A program made the translations under genes and the position numbers. A DNA stretch of 64,000 nucleotides from Haberlea rhodopensis (taxonomy: Eukaryota > Streptophyta > Magnoliopsida > Lamiales > Gesneriaceae), in assembly GCA_907163345.1 (NCBI GenBank), contig CAJQUN010000413.1:310001-374000 (forward strand). The letters are read 5' to 3'. Shown piece after piece: positions 1 through 10,768 of this stretch (positions are counted from its first letter, which is position 1; every line of letters begins with the position of its first letter). A model generated the notes under the pieces. That model saw only the letters and a program-made list of their open reading frames with translations, searched no databases and was not told the origin of the DNA.

Positions 1-235
1 GAGTCAGCAGCATAAAACATCGCTATAGATATCCGACGGTGTGAACCATCACCATAGATGTAGCGGGATGACTCATCGCTATATATTACCGGGCGGCATG
101 AACCATCGTCAATAAACTAGCGGAATGCAACATCGCTAAGATACCAGGCGGCATGAACCATCGCCAATAGAATAGCGGAATGAACCATCGTTATATAATT
201 CCCGGCGGCATGAACCATCGCCAATAGAATAGCCG
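1..235 (-). repeat. 56-bp minisatellite, LTR-derived
   Basis: About four imperfect copies of a 55-57 bp unit, recognisable by GCGGCATGAACCATCG recurring near 43, 100, 155 and 212. Similar GC-containing repeats sit inside the related LTRs at 1346-3575 and 5161-7224, so this is probably LTR debris of the same Tekay-like family read on the minus strand. It is cut by the window edge. Confidence 0.7.
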
Positions 236-282
236 ATCCCTAGTCTTGTTATAGTAGTATATTTTAATGCACCTCGCTTGTC

Positions 283-890
283 ATGACCGCGGCACTAATA
301 CCCCTCGCTTCGACATATCAGTGGCATCGAATAACCTCGCTCAAATGCGACATGCGGCAATACCCTCGCTTCAACATTTGGCGGCAAATATTCTTTCCTC
401 GCTATGATATGACAGCGGCAATTATTCTATCATCACGTCAAGTGACAGCGGCAAAGCATTTAAAATCACCACTCATCCATAACAACGACTCATGGGATAT
501 TCACCAAGTATTCCATATATACCTGCAACACAATGCATATTCCATATCCCAATATACATCACCATGAGTGTATTTTAATGCACCTCGCTCAAATGTGACA
601 TGCGGCAATACCCTAGCTTCAACATTTGGCGGCAAAGCATTAAAATCATCACTCCAATATATACAACCACAATGAGTGTATTTTAATGCACCTCGCTCAA
701 ATGCGACATGCGGCACTACCCTCGCTTCAACATTTGGCGGCAAAGCATTAAATACATCACTCCAATATATACAACCACAATGAGTGTACTTTAATGCACC
801 TCGCTCAAATGCGACATGCGGCAATACCCTCGCTTCAACATTTGGTGGCAAAGCATTAAAATCATCACTCCAATATATATATGCAACCAC
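283..890 (-). repeat. 108-bp minisatellite, LTR-derived
   Basis: The phrase CACCTCGCTCAAATG recurs at 581, 689 and 797, giving an exact 108-bp period with a more decayed copy to the left. Because 108 is divisible by three, the minus strand stays open for 129 codons as a three-fold 36-residue repeat. This is a by-product of the period and not a gene. The equivalent single-copy stretch lies at about 6440-6680 in the solo LTR, on the other strand. Confidence 0.8.
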
Positions 891-1345
891 AATGCATAAT
901 CCATGTTGTATATAAAATGTAGGTTACCGTTTCGTGTCTTTCAACTCTGGCCTTAGCCCTTCATGTCATAGCGTCCCTACATGAACAATCCCAAACCATG
1001 AGCATATAATAATCCATATTCACCACAATATGATTATAATAAGTAAATGCATAAACCATGAGTACAAAGTACTTCCTGTATCCCAATGCATTTCAAAATG
1101 CTCCATTTGGTTGTCCCTGTGTCACAACTCACAATCATAATCAACAGGTTATATTATGATTCCATAGATGCCATGACATATAATTGATCTACTATGATCA
1201 CATATCATAAACACACATAAGCAAAATAGTTGTGTCACACAACACTAACTACCATCATGCATAAGTATGTGCTTCTCATTCCCATTAACGTGTTCCTAGG
1301 CCCTCAACAGCCCCAAAGAGCAAACCACTGCTCTGATACCACTAA
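891..1345 (-). other. LTR-derived leader debris next to a PBS
   Basis: Read on the minus strand, this stretch starts at a primer binding site (1330-1341) and then repeats motifs that normally lie inside the LTR: a GGGACAACCAAA phrase near 1125 and a TGTAGG phrase near 990, in the same order as at 6791 and 6926 of the solo LTR. No gag-like frame follows. It looks like rearranged LTR sequence rather than a normal internal region. Confidence 0.5.
1330..1341 (-). other. Primer binding site (tRNA-Met type)
   Basis: The minus strand reads TGGTATCAGAGC, the usual plant initiator tRNA-Met primer site, 4 bp beyond the LTR end at 1346. It shows that the neighbouring LTR is a 5' LTR on the minus strand, with its internal region to the left. 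Confidence 0.85.
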
Positions 1346-3575
1346 TGTAAGGACCCCCGTGCCCATAACCCGTTATTAGTGTATTAACCCTTGTCTTTAG
1401 TGCATACAATCATGTTATCAAGGGGAAAGAGATTACATGCAACTCTAGCATGAAATACCATCTATAAAATTCCTTTACATTAATCGTATAATGTCTAAAC
1501 TTTCCCAACATAATCCATAAACATAACATGCACCTTTATACATACACTAACATGCTCTCAATTCATTTTGCAATTCATAATTAATTGCATGCAACACATA
1601 AATAAAAAGAGAAAGGCCCTTGCCTTCTTTATACAATCCATATACACATAATATTGCTCACATGCGAGCATCGAATAAGTATACGTGTATCTAATATATA
1701 AAGTATCATGCTCAATACCGTCGCTGGTACCTCGATCCGGGAAACACCTCAAATCCACAACTCGAGCTCAACTCAAAGCCATCGATGTACTTAATAACCT
1801 GCCCCAAGTTAATCATTACATTGATTAACAATTCATTTGCCACATACCGATATCATTATCAATAATATCAAATCATTAAACAATGATTACAACTATTCCA
1901 TATATTTCACTTATGGTTCCATAGTTCTATTTCATTGCTCGCTCTACAATAGCGGCATTTCATTCTCATGCATGCTCAACAGCAGTGGCGTCCCAACCGA
2001 TGTTCGCTCAAAGGCGACAACATCCCAATCATTGATCGCTCAAAAGCGGCACCATATGATTCCCAATGCATATATACATCCATTTGTAGCAATTACCATA
2101 AACCATGTATTTCAATATCCGGTTATTGCTAATACCATCTACTATGCATTTTCATATACATTTATTGCATTACAGTATACCATGCACTCAACAATTGCAA
2201 TTATAATAAAGGGCTATGCTCGTACGTCACACGTACCTTATAATCCCGTAGTTCGAGTCCAACCTTGGTTGAGTCCCACGACCCGATGAGTTAAGTACTA
2301 ATATGCAAATAACTCTCAATTAAACATAGGCATACAATCACGTGCCCAAGCACGTTCACAACTTCCAAACCTATCGTCCACCCATGACGATTACCAAATA
2401 AAAGCCCCCAGCTAAGCATGCATAATACCCAAAATATACCATTTTGCAAGTTCAAAAGTTAACCAATTACTCGACCGAGTATTCCATTTTATTAATAAAA
2501 TTTGGCTCCAATCATTCCTTTTTAAAGGTATAGCATTCCCATTGGAATGTAGACATTGCCTCGGAAATCGGCTAATTAAACCTCGATTCCAAAATCCCGA
2601 CATTTTTCCAACATTTCAAAAAAAAAAAAAACAGCAAGGGCCGCGATCAATCGCCTTAAGGCGCGATCGATTGCGCAACTATACTGCCCGAAAAATATAA
2701 GGCCGCGGTCGATCGCCCACAAATGTCGATCGATCGCCAACTTTCTCTGCCACTCGCGATCGAACGGTAACATCTCGCGATCGATCGTGAGTACTATTCA
2801 TCGTCACCCAATTTCCAGAATTATGTCGCGATCGATCGGCGCCAAGCCGCGATCGATCGCGACCTGCAATATTCCGAAAAACTCGAGTTTTAGTGGGGTT
2901 TGTCACACCCAAACTCAAAACCAACACCCGATACTCCTTCAACACCTCCATTACACCATTTGTAAGCAATAAAAAACACTAAAAACTCAACTTTGAATTT
3001 CCAATCCCAACAAAATACTCAACCAAAATCCACCATATTACTATCAAATCGAAGATAAGAGCGAGGGGATACCTTATTATCTTCAAAAAATCCGGCTCCC
3101 GGGCCAAGCCTCTAGCCATTTTTACCAAAGGGGCAAAGAGGGGGTTTGGGGAAGGGGAAAAACGCAGGTGAGAGGAGAGAGGGAGAGAGGGAGAGAGGAG
3201 AGTTCATGCAATGACGAAACATCGAGTCCACTTGGTATATATAGTACCAAAACTCCAAAATACCATTACCTCCACAACTACATTATGATTCATTAAAAAT
3301 CATTTATTTTCAATAATTATCTCTCCAACTCAAATTATATCACCAGCCCCAGTACAAAGTACTCCGGGCCCCACATTCCACAAAAAAAAACAAATTCCAA
3401 GGTTATCACCACGACGAGAATACAATCTCATCCCCTGGACCCATTGACTCCAAATACCGGATTTAAAAACCCATGGGAGTCTCAATACAGCAATTAATTC
3501 ATAATTGCCACAATTAAAATCCTTTAAGGATTATTACCACACTGGGATTAACACCATAAATCTTCGGGCATCACA
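1346..3575 (-). repeat. 5' LTR of a Tekay-like Ty3/gypsy element
   Basis: The 2.2-kb sequence ends in TG...CA (minus strand TGTGATGCCCG to GGTCCTTACA). Its internal order matches the solo LTR at 5161-7224 and the Tekay LTRs at 29810 and 47593: an opening TGTGAyrCCC, a CGATCGATCG cluster (2640-2870), a GGTACGT...ACGTACG phrase (about 2220-2250), GC-rich repeats (about 1920-2060), and a CCTTACA end. The primer site follows on the left. The partner LTR is outside the window, so its target duplication cannot be tested. Confidence 0.8.
2640..2870 (-). repeat. Cluster of CGATCGATCG palindromes in LTR
   Basis: At least eight perfect or near-perfect copies of a palindromic GCGATCGATCGC-like core are spaced irregularly over about 230 bp in otherwise AT-rich sequence. 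The same kind of cluster is at 5880-6125, 10985-11130, 30485-30710 and 47965-48155. Confidence 0.8.
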
Positions 3576-3720
3576 TTCTCTCAATTTTTAGTGGTATTTT
3601 CAAAAAGGGGCTAATATATATTTTAAAGTAATCCATAATTTTCTACTAATTTTTATTTGGATTTCTTTCTAATATATACTATGTTTTTCTTTGAATTTTC
3701 AAAATGTTAAAGAATAACAA
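3576..3720. other. Spacer between two elements
   Basis: AT-rich, non-coding sequence between the minus-strand LTR and the next element. Its last five bases (AACAA, 3716-3720) are the left target duplication of the element beginning at 3721. Confidence 0.6.
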
Positions 3721-4357
3721 TGATACCCCTTGATGGAGGATCGATCTAACTAATGTGTTTTAACCGACACAATCTGATTAAGCGAGCTATACTCTATTTA
3801 CCCTGCATATTCAAATGAAACTCATTAATCTGACCCATTGACTGATGCCCATTTGCAAGGGCCCATTTTCTTAAACAAAAAGAGTTGTAGGGTTTTGGAC
3901 GATATCTCTCAATATTCTCGGGATAGACATGGATCTAGTTGCCGTATACAATACAATTTTATATTGACTAGAACTCTTATCATATGTTGACTGGGACTCT
4001 ACATCTATCTTGTCATATACAATACGATTCCATATTGACTAGAACTCTTATCCTATGTTGATTCGGACTCTACATCTATCTCTACCTCTATAAATATAAG
4101 GCTCATAAACCTCATTCTGGTACGCGATCACTTACGCAATTACTTATGAAAAAGTCTACAATTTCAATACTTTTTCTATTGAAACTTATACTGACTTGAG
4201 CGTCAGAGTGGCTTCGCCTACGGGCGAAGTCATCTCACAATTTTTCTTTGATACACAAATATATTTGGCGTGGTTCGATTCAGTTTATGGGTGAAAAAAG
4301 TTGTCCGTTGCATCATCGCTCAATATTTATTGAAGATCACATTTTTTGGTGATATCA
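3721..4357 (+). repeat. 5' LTR of the LARD-like element
   Basis: 637 bp, TGATACCCC...GATATCA. It contains two partial copies of a roughly 60-bp unit (ATTGACTAGAACTCTTATC) and a TATAAATA box at 4089-4096, about 270 bp before its end. It matches 12351-12979 closely enough to align by eye, but with many small differences, so the insertion is not recent. Confidence 0.88.
4089..4096 (+). promoter_or_regulatory. TATA box in LTR
   Basis: TATAAATA in the downstream half of the LTR, where plant LTR promoters usually sit. The 3' LTR carries a weakened form near 12714 (CTATTAATAG). Confidence 0.5.
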
Positions 4358-4377
4358 ATTGGCGTCATCTGTGGGAA
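4358..4377 (+). other. Primer binding site region
   Basis: ATTGGCGTCATCTGTGGGAA directly follows the LTR end. It resembles the ATTGGCGCCGTCTGTGGGAA leader common in plant Ty3/gypsy (Tat-type) elements, with changes inside the site. Confidence 0.65.
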
Positions 4378-5050
4378 AAACGAGCTAAGGCGTTGAGATC
4401 TATAGCAATTTTGGGCGAGGTGCGATCGCTTCTTCCTCGGCGTTTTCCAGGGTCAAACTAGCTAAAAAGCTTCAAGTTTTTCGAATTCTCACTTGAATTT
4501 TGAGAAAATAGAAAAATGTTATGAAGAAAGTGGGTTTCGGAAGCAACTAGATGGGTTTGGGAGATGTGCTTGGGTAGGTGTTTTAGGAGACTGCTTGTTG
4601 CAAAGCGGCCTCTGGGTTGGGTTTCCCGACGCCGCTGGGAACGGCAGTGGTAGTCTGATTTTTTGGCTGCGGCTTCGGAGCTGAGCTGCGTTCCTCATCA
4701 TTTGGGGATGGAAGTGAAAGACGTCTTGCTTCATGGCCATATATGGGTAGTGTATTTCTAATTCTATATTTCATCCAAAATTTGGTAGATTAATCTTGTT
4801 GTCTTTGATATTTTCAAATTCTTACATACTAAGTGGCATGTGTCTCGAGGCTCACATATGGAGACGACATATCATCCCTGTGATAAATTTAGTGTAAGAA
4901 CAGTAAGCTTGAAACTCCAAACCAGTGGAAATTCTAGTATGAGTGTAGATTGGTATTTGAGCAATTTAAATGGCTCTTTTGGTGACTCATATAGATTATA
5001 TACCTTCACTACACGAGGAAATTTCTCTTTTCGTGAATCGATTGAATCTC
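4378..5050 (+). other. Non-coding leader of the LARD-like element
   Basis: Short open stretches exist on both strands (for example about 4493-4684), but I recognise no protein in any of them. The last part may be 5' untranslated sequence of the captured Yip1 copy that starts at 5051. Confidence 0.4.
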
Positions 5051-5160
5051 ATGGAAGAGTCCTTCACCAATCTTCCCTCCAGCCACTTGCTTGGCTCTGT
5101 TTCGGCTGTTGCTAGTGAAGACCCGAAGACCACAAATAAAGAGATTCCTGGTGCGAATTT

Positions 5161-7224
5161 TGTGACATCCCCGAAATGGTTAATTACATTTGGTGCATTA
5201 ATTGTGATTATATGATTAATTATTGTAGTAATTAACTATGTCTTGGAATTTTTTTACCTTATGGAAATGCAAGGTCATGTGGATAGGGTGACCCGGGGTT
5301 GCATTTCAGAGTGCATGTGGTGCATGTTGGGTAAATATTATTGGAAGCATGATTTATTTGCCATTGATAGCAATTGATTAGAAATCATGTGTTTAATTGA
5401 TATTTGGTGCATTATGAGTAAATGCTTTGAAAAATATCATGTTGGGGTGTTTTATACACCATGGATTTATTTTGGATTGCTTTTAATTAAACCACACCTT
5501 TTACTACCCCAACCCCACCTCATCCACTCATTCTTACTTTACCAAAATCACCACCCAAACCCTTTCCCTTCTTCCATTTTCGAGCTTGAGCTTAGGGTTG
5601 AAGAGAAAACCTTCCAAAAGTCTTGATTTGTGAAGATTGTTGGGTGATTTGAGGTCCCCAAGAGGTATGGATGCCTCATTGTCATTTTTATTGTGTTTGG
5701 GTTAGTTTTGGAAGGGTTTTTAATGATTTTGAAATGGGTTTGTGTTGGGTTGTTGTGGTTTTGGTTAAGGATTAGATTTATACTTGTTTTGAAGTATGTT
5801 TTGGTGGTTTATGTTGATATTTATGTTGTTGGTTGGTTGGGTTAAGTATTGGGATGGATTGGAAGGTTTTTGGAAGCAAAAATGGTGAAAAATCGCGTGT
5901 CTGCGCGAGGCGACCGATCGCCTGAAAAGAGGCGACCGATCGCCGAGGGGCAGTAACATTTTGCGTGTTAGGCGATCGATCGCCTAAAATGAGGCGACCG
6001 ATCGCCAAGAGGCAGTAGGTTTTTCAAAGGGATGGCGATCGATCGCCATGTTTGGGGCGACCGATCGCCACAGTGATAATTTTGAAGCGATCGATCGCCT
6101 GAGGGAAGCGATCGATCGCCGCCTGTGGAATTTTGGAAAATGATTTATTTTGTCAAATTTTTGGTATTTGGCTATTATTTGGCTTCTAATATGGGGTTGT
6201 GTGATTGTGTAGAACCATCCCAGGTAGCAACGCAACCGAGGAATTGAAGCCATAACAATTCCACTTTTGGAAAGGTACGTAGTGGACGTACGGGCACCCC
6301 AACGGTACATGTATCTTATATACTTATTGTTTATGCATTGTGGATGCAAGTATATATGGGGTATTGCATAATGGATGCAAATACATGTTATGCATGATGT
6401 TTATAGATGCATATGATTATTGGTGCATATCCCATGAGTCGTGGTCATCCCTTGATGATTTTAATGCTTGCCGCTATTTGGTTTGGTTCCGCTAAATGTG
6501 AAGCGAGGGGTGGGAGCGCCGCATGTCACATTTGAGCGTGGTTATCATATAGGACGAGGAAAGGGTATTTGCCGCTCAATGAGAGGCGACGGGTGGGAGT
6601 CCCGCAGTCCATTGAAGCGAGGTTATCCTATGCCGTCTATATGTAAATAAGCGAGGGGCATTAAAATACATTGTGATGGACAGACTAGGGATTGGTGATC
6701 AGTATTTGGATTGGTGAAATGGTATATGTTCATGACATGTTTAGACCATTTAAAATAATCTATTGATTATACTCATGAGTTATGGTACAGGGACAACCAA
6801 ACGGGAAGCGTTTGAAATGCATGGGGCAACAGGAAGTGTTTTATTATGATTATGCATTTACGCTTTATCTTCATATTGTGTTGAATATGAATGATTATTA
6901 TTGCTCATGTTTGGGGGTTGTCCTTGTAGGTACCTTTTTGGCATAATAGAAGGGCTTGAACGGGTTGAGGTGGTGAGCTTGACGAGCATTCTATTGAGGA
7001 TGAAAGGACAGGATTATTTTGGATAGTATCTACTCTAGGAGTAGTATAAAACTATAGTTGTACACATTCTTTTGATTGGAATGTAATTAATCCATTGGGT
7101 AGTCCTTATTTTTTTGGCATGTAATGCTTAAGCTCATAGACTCAACATGTTCTTTTAGACTCTGATTTGTTTATATTAGCTCTATTATGCCTTAATTCCG
7201 CACTTAAGGATTAGGGTCCTTACA
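5161..7224 (+). mobile_element. Solo LTR, Tekay-like Ty3/gypsy
   Basis: 2064 bp, from TGTGACATCC to GTCCTTACA, flanked by a perfect duplication AATTT (5156-5160 and 7225-7229). No internal region is present, so it is a product of LTR-LTR recombination. Internal order: CGATCGATCG cluster (5890-6125), GTAGAACCATCCCAGGT (6210), GGTACGTAGTGGACGTACG (6274), GC-rich repeat (6440-6660), GGGACAACC (6791), TACTCTAGGAGTAGT (7028). The LTRs at 29810-31842 and 36618-49296 have the same order. It lies inside the Yip1 copy, so it arrived after the capture. Confidence 0.92.
5890..6125 (+). repeat. Cluster of CGATCGATCG palindromes in solo LTR
   Basis: About nine copies of GGCGATCGATCGCC or its one-base variant GGCGACCGATCGCC in 235 bp. 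Most variants differ at the same position (T to C), as expected from deamination of a methylated C on the opposite strand or from shared descent of the units. Confidence 0.85.
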
Positions 7225-7850
7225 AATTTGCAAGTATTTCCTCCCAACAATGGTGGTTGTGGGTGTCAGGGATATCAAATTGTAGGCGGTGCCAGCGATG
7301 GTGGAGAGCCGCGGCCAACAAACTGGAAGGGATTATTTAGCATCTCTTCCTACACACAATATTTCAACGTAGATACAGATATTATATTGAACAGATTGAT
7401 TAGTCCTTTATATCCTAGTAGTGGAGATTTTGTTAGCAAAATTGACGCGAACCCTGATCTTTACGGTCTTGTCTGGATCTCAACAACATTGGTTTGGTGA
7501 TTGCTTCCCTTGGAGACTGCGCCACCTGCCTGATGCAAAGAAGCAGCAACCAAATTTCGTCATGAACCTTTGATGTCAACTATGTAAATGTGGCAGCATG
7601 ATCCGTATATGGCTATGCACACATAGTTCCACTTGCATACTAATTTTTACTTCAATATATGGGTTCAAGTGCCAGTCTTGTTCGCTTTTGGTGCTTATGG
7701 GGATATTCCCTTTTCATTTTTATCCTAAGCTCTTTTCTGCTGGTTATTCCAGTTGATTTTTTACAATGGACTATAATATTAATTACTGGTGCTGCATAAT
7801 TGAGCTTCGAACCTCAGATCTTATGCTCAGAGCAGTGATCTTACGATTGT

Positions 7851-8230
7851 GGTCATCTCTGCATTTGTGCTGCAAATGGGCTTGTCGGTCTTGATCAAAA
7901 TGTGGTTCTTCGTTTAGCTACGTACTGTACTTACACAACGAGCTCAGGACATGATACATTTGACCATGTGCATATTGCATGTGCTCGACCCATGTCGCCA
8001 GGCACATAGCTCAAAATTGGGGGCCAAGTCCGATCCCCGCGTAGCACCTTGGAAATCTCATTCATAGCTCACTTGGATCCTCGGCCTCTAGCTCAGTACT
8101 ACCGAGCTCATGACATATTTAGTCCAGCAGTTGACCTCAACTTCGGTGCTTGGTCCACATGCCGTTACGGTTATTTATTTTTAAGCTACTACTTCGCAGT
8201 TCATATATATGTTGTGTTGCACTATTTCAC
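7851..8230 (+). other. Non-coding segment of LARD-like element
   Basis: No gene or clear repeat, though GAGCTCAGGACATGATACATTT-like phrases near 7940 and 8105 suggest a very short decayed duplication. Confidence 0.4.
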
Positions 8231-8239
8231 TGTTTCAGG

Positions 8240-8935
8240 TCGACTCAGTGCGCTACATCTCGGGCATGCAATCTCGCCGTAAGCCCCTATTATGACAGTT
8301 CAGGCGTGCAATATCGCAATAAGGCCCAACTCAGTAGCTAGGGCTTGCAATCTCGTAGTAAGGCCCTATTTATCAACTCGGTAGTTCGGGCGTGCAATCT
8401 CGTAATAAGTCCAAACTCAGCAGCTCGGGCGTGCCATCTTGCAGTAAGGCCCTATTTATCAGCTTCGCCATGCAATGTAGCAGTAAAGCCCTATTATGTC
8501 AGCCCAGACATGCAATCTAGCAGTAAGGCCATCTTATGACAGCTCGGGCGTGCCAACTTGCAGTAAGGCCCAATTCGACAGTTCGGGCGTGCAATCTTAC
8601 AGTGAGACCCTATTTATCAACTCGGACATGCAATTTAGCAGTAAGGCCCTATTATGTCAGCTCAGGCATGCAGTCTAGCAGTAAGGCCATATTATGACAG
8701 TTCGGGCGTGCCATCTTGCAGTAAGGCCCAATTCGGCAACTCGGACGTGCAATCTTGCAGTGAGGCCCTATTTATCAGCTCGGGCATGCAATCTAACAAT
8801 AAGGCCATATTATGACAGTTCGGGCGTGCAATCTTGCAGTGAGACCCTATTTATCAGCTCGGACATGCAATATTACAGTAAGGCACCATCACGTTAGCTC
8901 GGTATACAACCTAGCAGTAAGGCCCTATTCAGAAG
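8240..8935 (+). repeat. 39-bp minisatellite
   Basis: Roughly seventeen copies of a 39-40 bp unit, with the core TCGGGCGTGCAATCTNGCAGT and then AAGGCCCTATTTATCAGC. Successive copies differ by about 10-25%. The unit length, a multiple of three, keeps short frames open on the plus strand; these are not genes. Confidence 0.88.
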
Positions 8936-8964
8936 TCCAAGGCGTTGTCAATAAGCACTTGGCA

Positions 8965-9250
8965 CATCAAGAGTACATTTACGACGGCTCACCGCGCCTC
9001 GGTTACGCCAGGCTTTAAGGGTTTTCACCCGACCTCAGGAGCACGTTTACGACGGCTCACTCGCCTCAGTTACGCCAGGCTTTAAGGGTTTTCACCCAAC
9101 ATCAGGAGTACGTTTACGATGGCTCACCTCGCCTCGGTTACGTCAGGCTTTAAGGGTTTTCCCCCGACCTTAGGAGCAAGTTTACGACGGCTCATCTCGC
9201 CTCGGTTATGCCGAGCTCTTTGCCTTGGCTACGCCAAGTGCCGTCAGGAA
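8965..9250 (+). repeat. 68-bp minisatellite
   Basis: TTTACGACGGCTCA or a near variant recurs at 8978, 9046, 9113 and 9181, a period of 67-68 bp, with partial copies after. The unit also contains TTACGCCAGGCTTTAAGGG. It is unrelated to the arrays on either side. Confidence 0.85.
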
Positions 9251-9479
9251 TTTTCACCCAAAGCTAAGATTACGCCAAGTATATGATCAGATGAGCTACA
9301 ATTGCACCGAGCTCTTTGCCTTGGTTACACTAGACATATCTGAGTCAGGGATTTCCATCCAGCATGCTAAGGATACGCTCAGCAGATGATCGGCCTAATT
9401 TTATTCACTCATATTTATTAGCTTAGGAATTTTCAGACAGACATTATTTGCTCATCTTTTGGTTCTGGAGGTCGGCGAC

Positions 9480-10620
9480 CATTATTTGCTAATCTCCATG
9501 GCCCAGATCAGAGGTGTATCTTCGCCCCTATTTATTATCTCTCGAGCTCCGTTCAGGCAAGCATTCTTCGCTCCTATTTGTTATCCCTGGAGCTCGGTTC
9601 ATGCGAGCATTCTCCGCTTCTATTTGTTATCTCGGGAGCTCAGTTCAGACCAGACGAGCACACTTCGCCCCTATTTGTTATCTCTAGAGTTCGATTCAGG
9701 CGAGCATTCTCCGCTCCTATTTGTTATCTCGGGAGCTCAGTTCAGATCAGGCGAGCACACTTCACCCCTATTTATTATCTCTGAAGCTCGGTTCAGGCGA
9801 GCATTCTTCGCTCCTATTTGTTATCTCTGAAGTTTGGTTCAGATCAGGCGAGCACACTTCGCCCCTATTTATTATCTCTGGAGCTCGGTTCAGGCAAGCA
9901 TTCTTCGCCCCTATTTATTATCTCTGGAGCTCGGTTTACGCGAGCATTCTTCGCTCTTATTTGTTATCTCTGGAGCTCAGTTCAGATCAGGCGCAATTCG
10001 CCCCTATTTATTATCTGGAGCTCGGTGCAGGCGAGCATTCTTCACTCCTATTTGTTATATCTAGAGCTTGGTTCAGATCAGGCGAGCACACTTCGCTCCT
10101 ATTTATTATCTCTCGAGCTCGGTTCAGGCGAGCATTCTTCACTCCTATTTGTTATCTCTGGAGCTCAGTTCAGATTAGGCGAGCACACTTCACCCCTATT
10201 TATCATCTCTGGAGCTCGGTTCAGGCGAGCATTCTTCGCTCCTATTTTTTATCTATGGAGTTCAGTTCAGATCAGGCGAGCACATTGCCCCTATTTAGTA
10301 TCTCTAGAGCTCGGTTCAGACGAGCATTCTCCGCTCCTATTTGTTATCTCTGGAGCTCAGTTCAGATCAGGCGAGCACACTTCGCCCCTATTTATTATCT
10401 CTGAAGCTAGATTCGGGCCAACATTCTTCGCTCCTATTTGTTATCTCTGGAGCTCAGTTCGGATCAGGCGATCACACTTTGCCTCTATTTATTATCTCTG
10501 GAGCTCAGTTCAGATCAGGCGAGCACACTTCGCCCATATTTATTATATATGGAGCTCAGTTTGGATCAGGCGAACATCATTTGCTCAGCATACCTATTAC
10601 CTTTCGAGCTTAGTTTAGTC
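9480..10620 (+). repeat. 97-bp dimeric minisatellite
   Basis: About twelve copies of a composite unit of about 97 bp (for example TTCAGATCAGGCGAGCACAC near 9741 and 9838). Each unit is made of two related halves, one with TTCAGATCAGGCGAGCACAC and one with TTCAGGCGAGCATTCTTCGC, joined by CTCCTATTTGTTATCTCTGG. Frames of up to 266 codons run through it with repeated residues and no start context; I do not regard them as coding. Confidence 0.88.
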
Positions 10621-10768
10621 GAGCGTCATTTGCACATTATCTGATATAGCTCAAATCTGCTCCGTATATTACCTCTGGTGCCAGATCGGGTTTATCTGCT
10701 CAGCTCATGATTCTATTGATTTTGGAAATCTAACAAGTTTCATTCACATCGTATATTTATCATCACTG

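Larger units (their letters stand above)
5051..7850 (+). pseudogene. Captured Yip1-family (YIPF) gene copy, interrupted
   Basis: From the ATG at 5051 the translation begins MEESFTNLPSSHLLGSV, and after the inserted solo LTR (5161-7224) it continues LQVFPPNNGG, NWKGLFSISSYTQYFNVDTD and NPDLYGLVWISTT. These are phrases of plant YIPF1-like membrane proteins, which act in ER-Golgi vesicle traffic. Beyond a stop at 7498, further matching stretches appear in shifted frames: a first membrane segment with LMQ near 7530, SLVRFWCLWGYSLFIFILSS near 7670-7735 and LLVIPVDFLQW near 7740-7770, fading out near 7850. The copy runs without introns apart from the LTR, which suggests cDNA capture. Stops and frameshifts make it non-functional. 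Family membership is from recognition of these phrases; the lack of introns in the source gene is not assumed. Confidence 0.8.

Noticed and set aside
501..890. 129-codon minus-strand frame with a three-fold 36-residue repeat
   Set aside because: The 108-bp DNA repeat is a multiple of three and lacks stops by chance; the matching LTR region elsewhere is not coding.
1..1345. Possible CRISPR-like array because of regularly spaced repeats
   Set aside because: Units are imperfect tandem repeats without constant repeats separated by unique spacers, and the context is a plant LTR element.
4493..4774. Overlapping frames of about 60-75 codons on both strands in the LARD leader
   Set aside because: GC-richer than their surroundings and possibly another captured fragment, but I recognise no protein and the frames on both strands are equally long.
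9459..10644. Several overlapping plus-strand frames of 68-266 codons rich in repeated residues
   Set aside because: They run through the 97-bp minisatellite in all three frames, have no start context or domain, and share only the repeat. Repeat-derived open frames, not genes.
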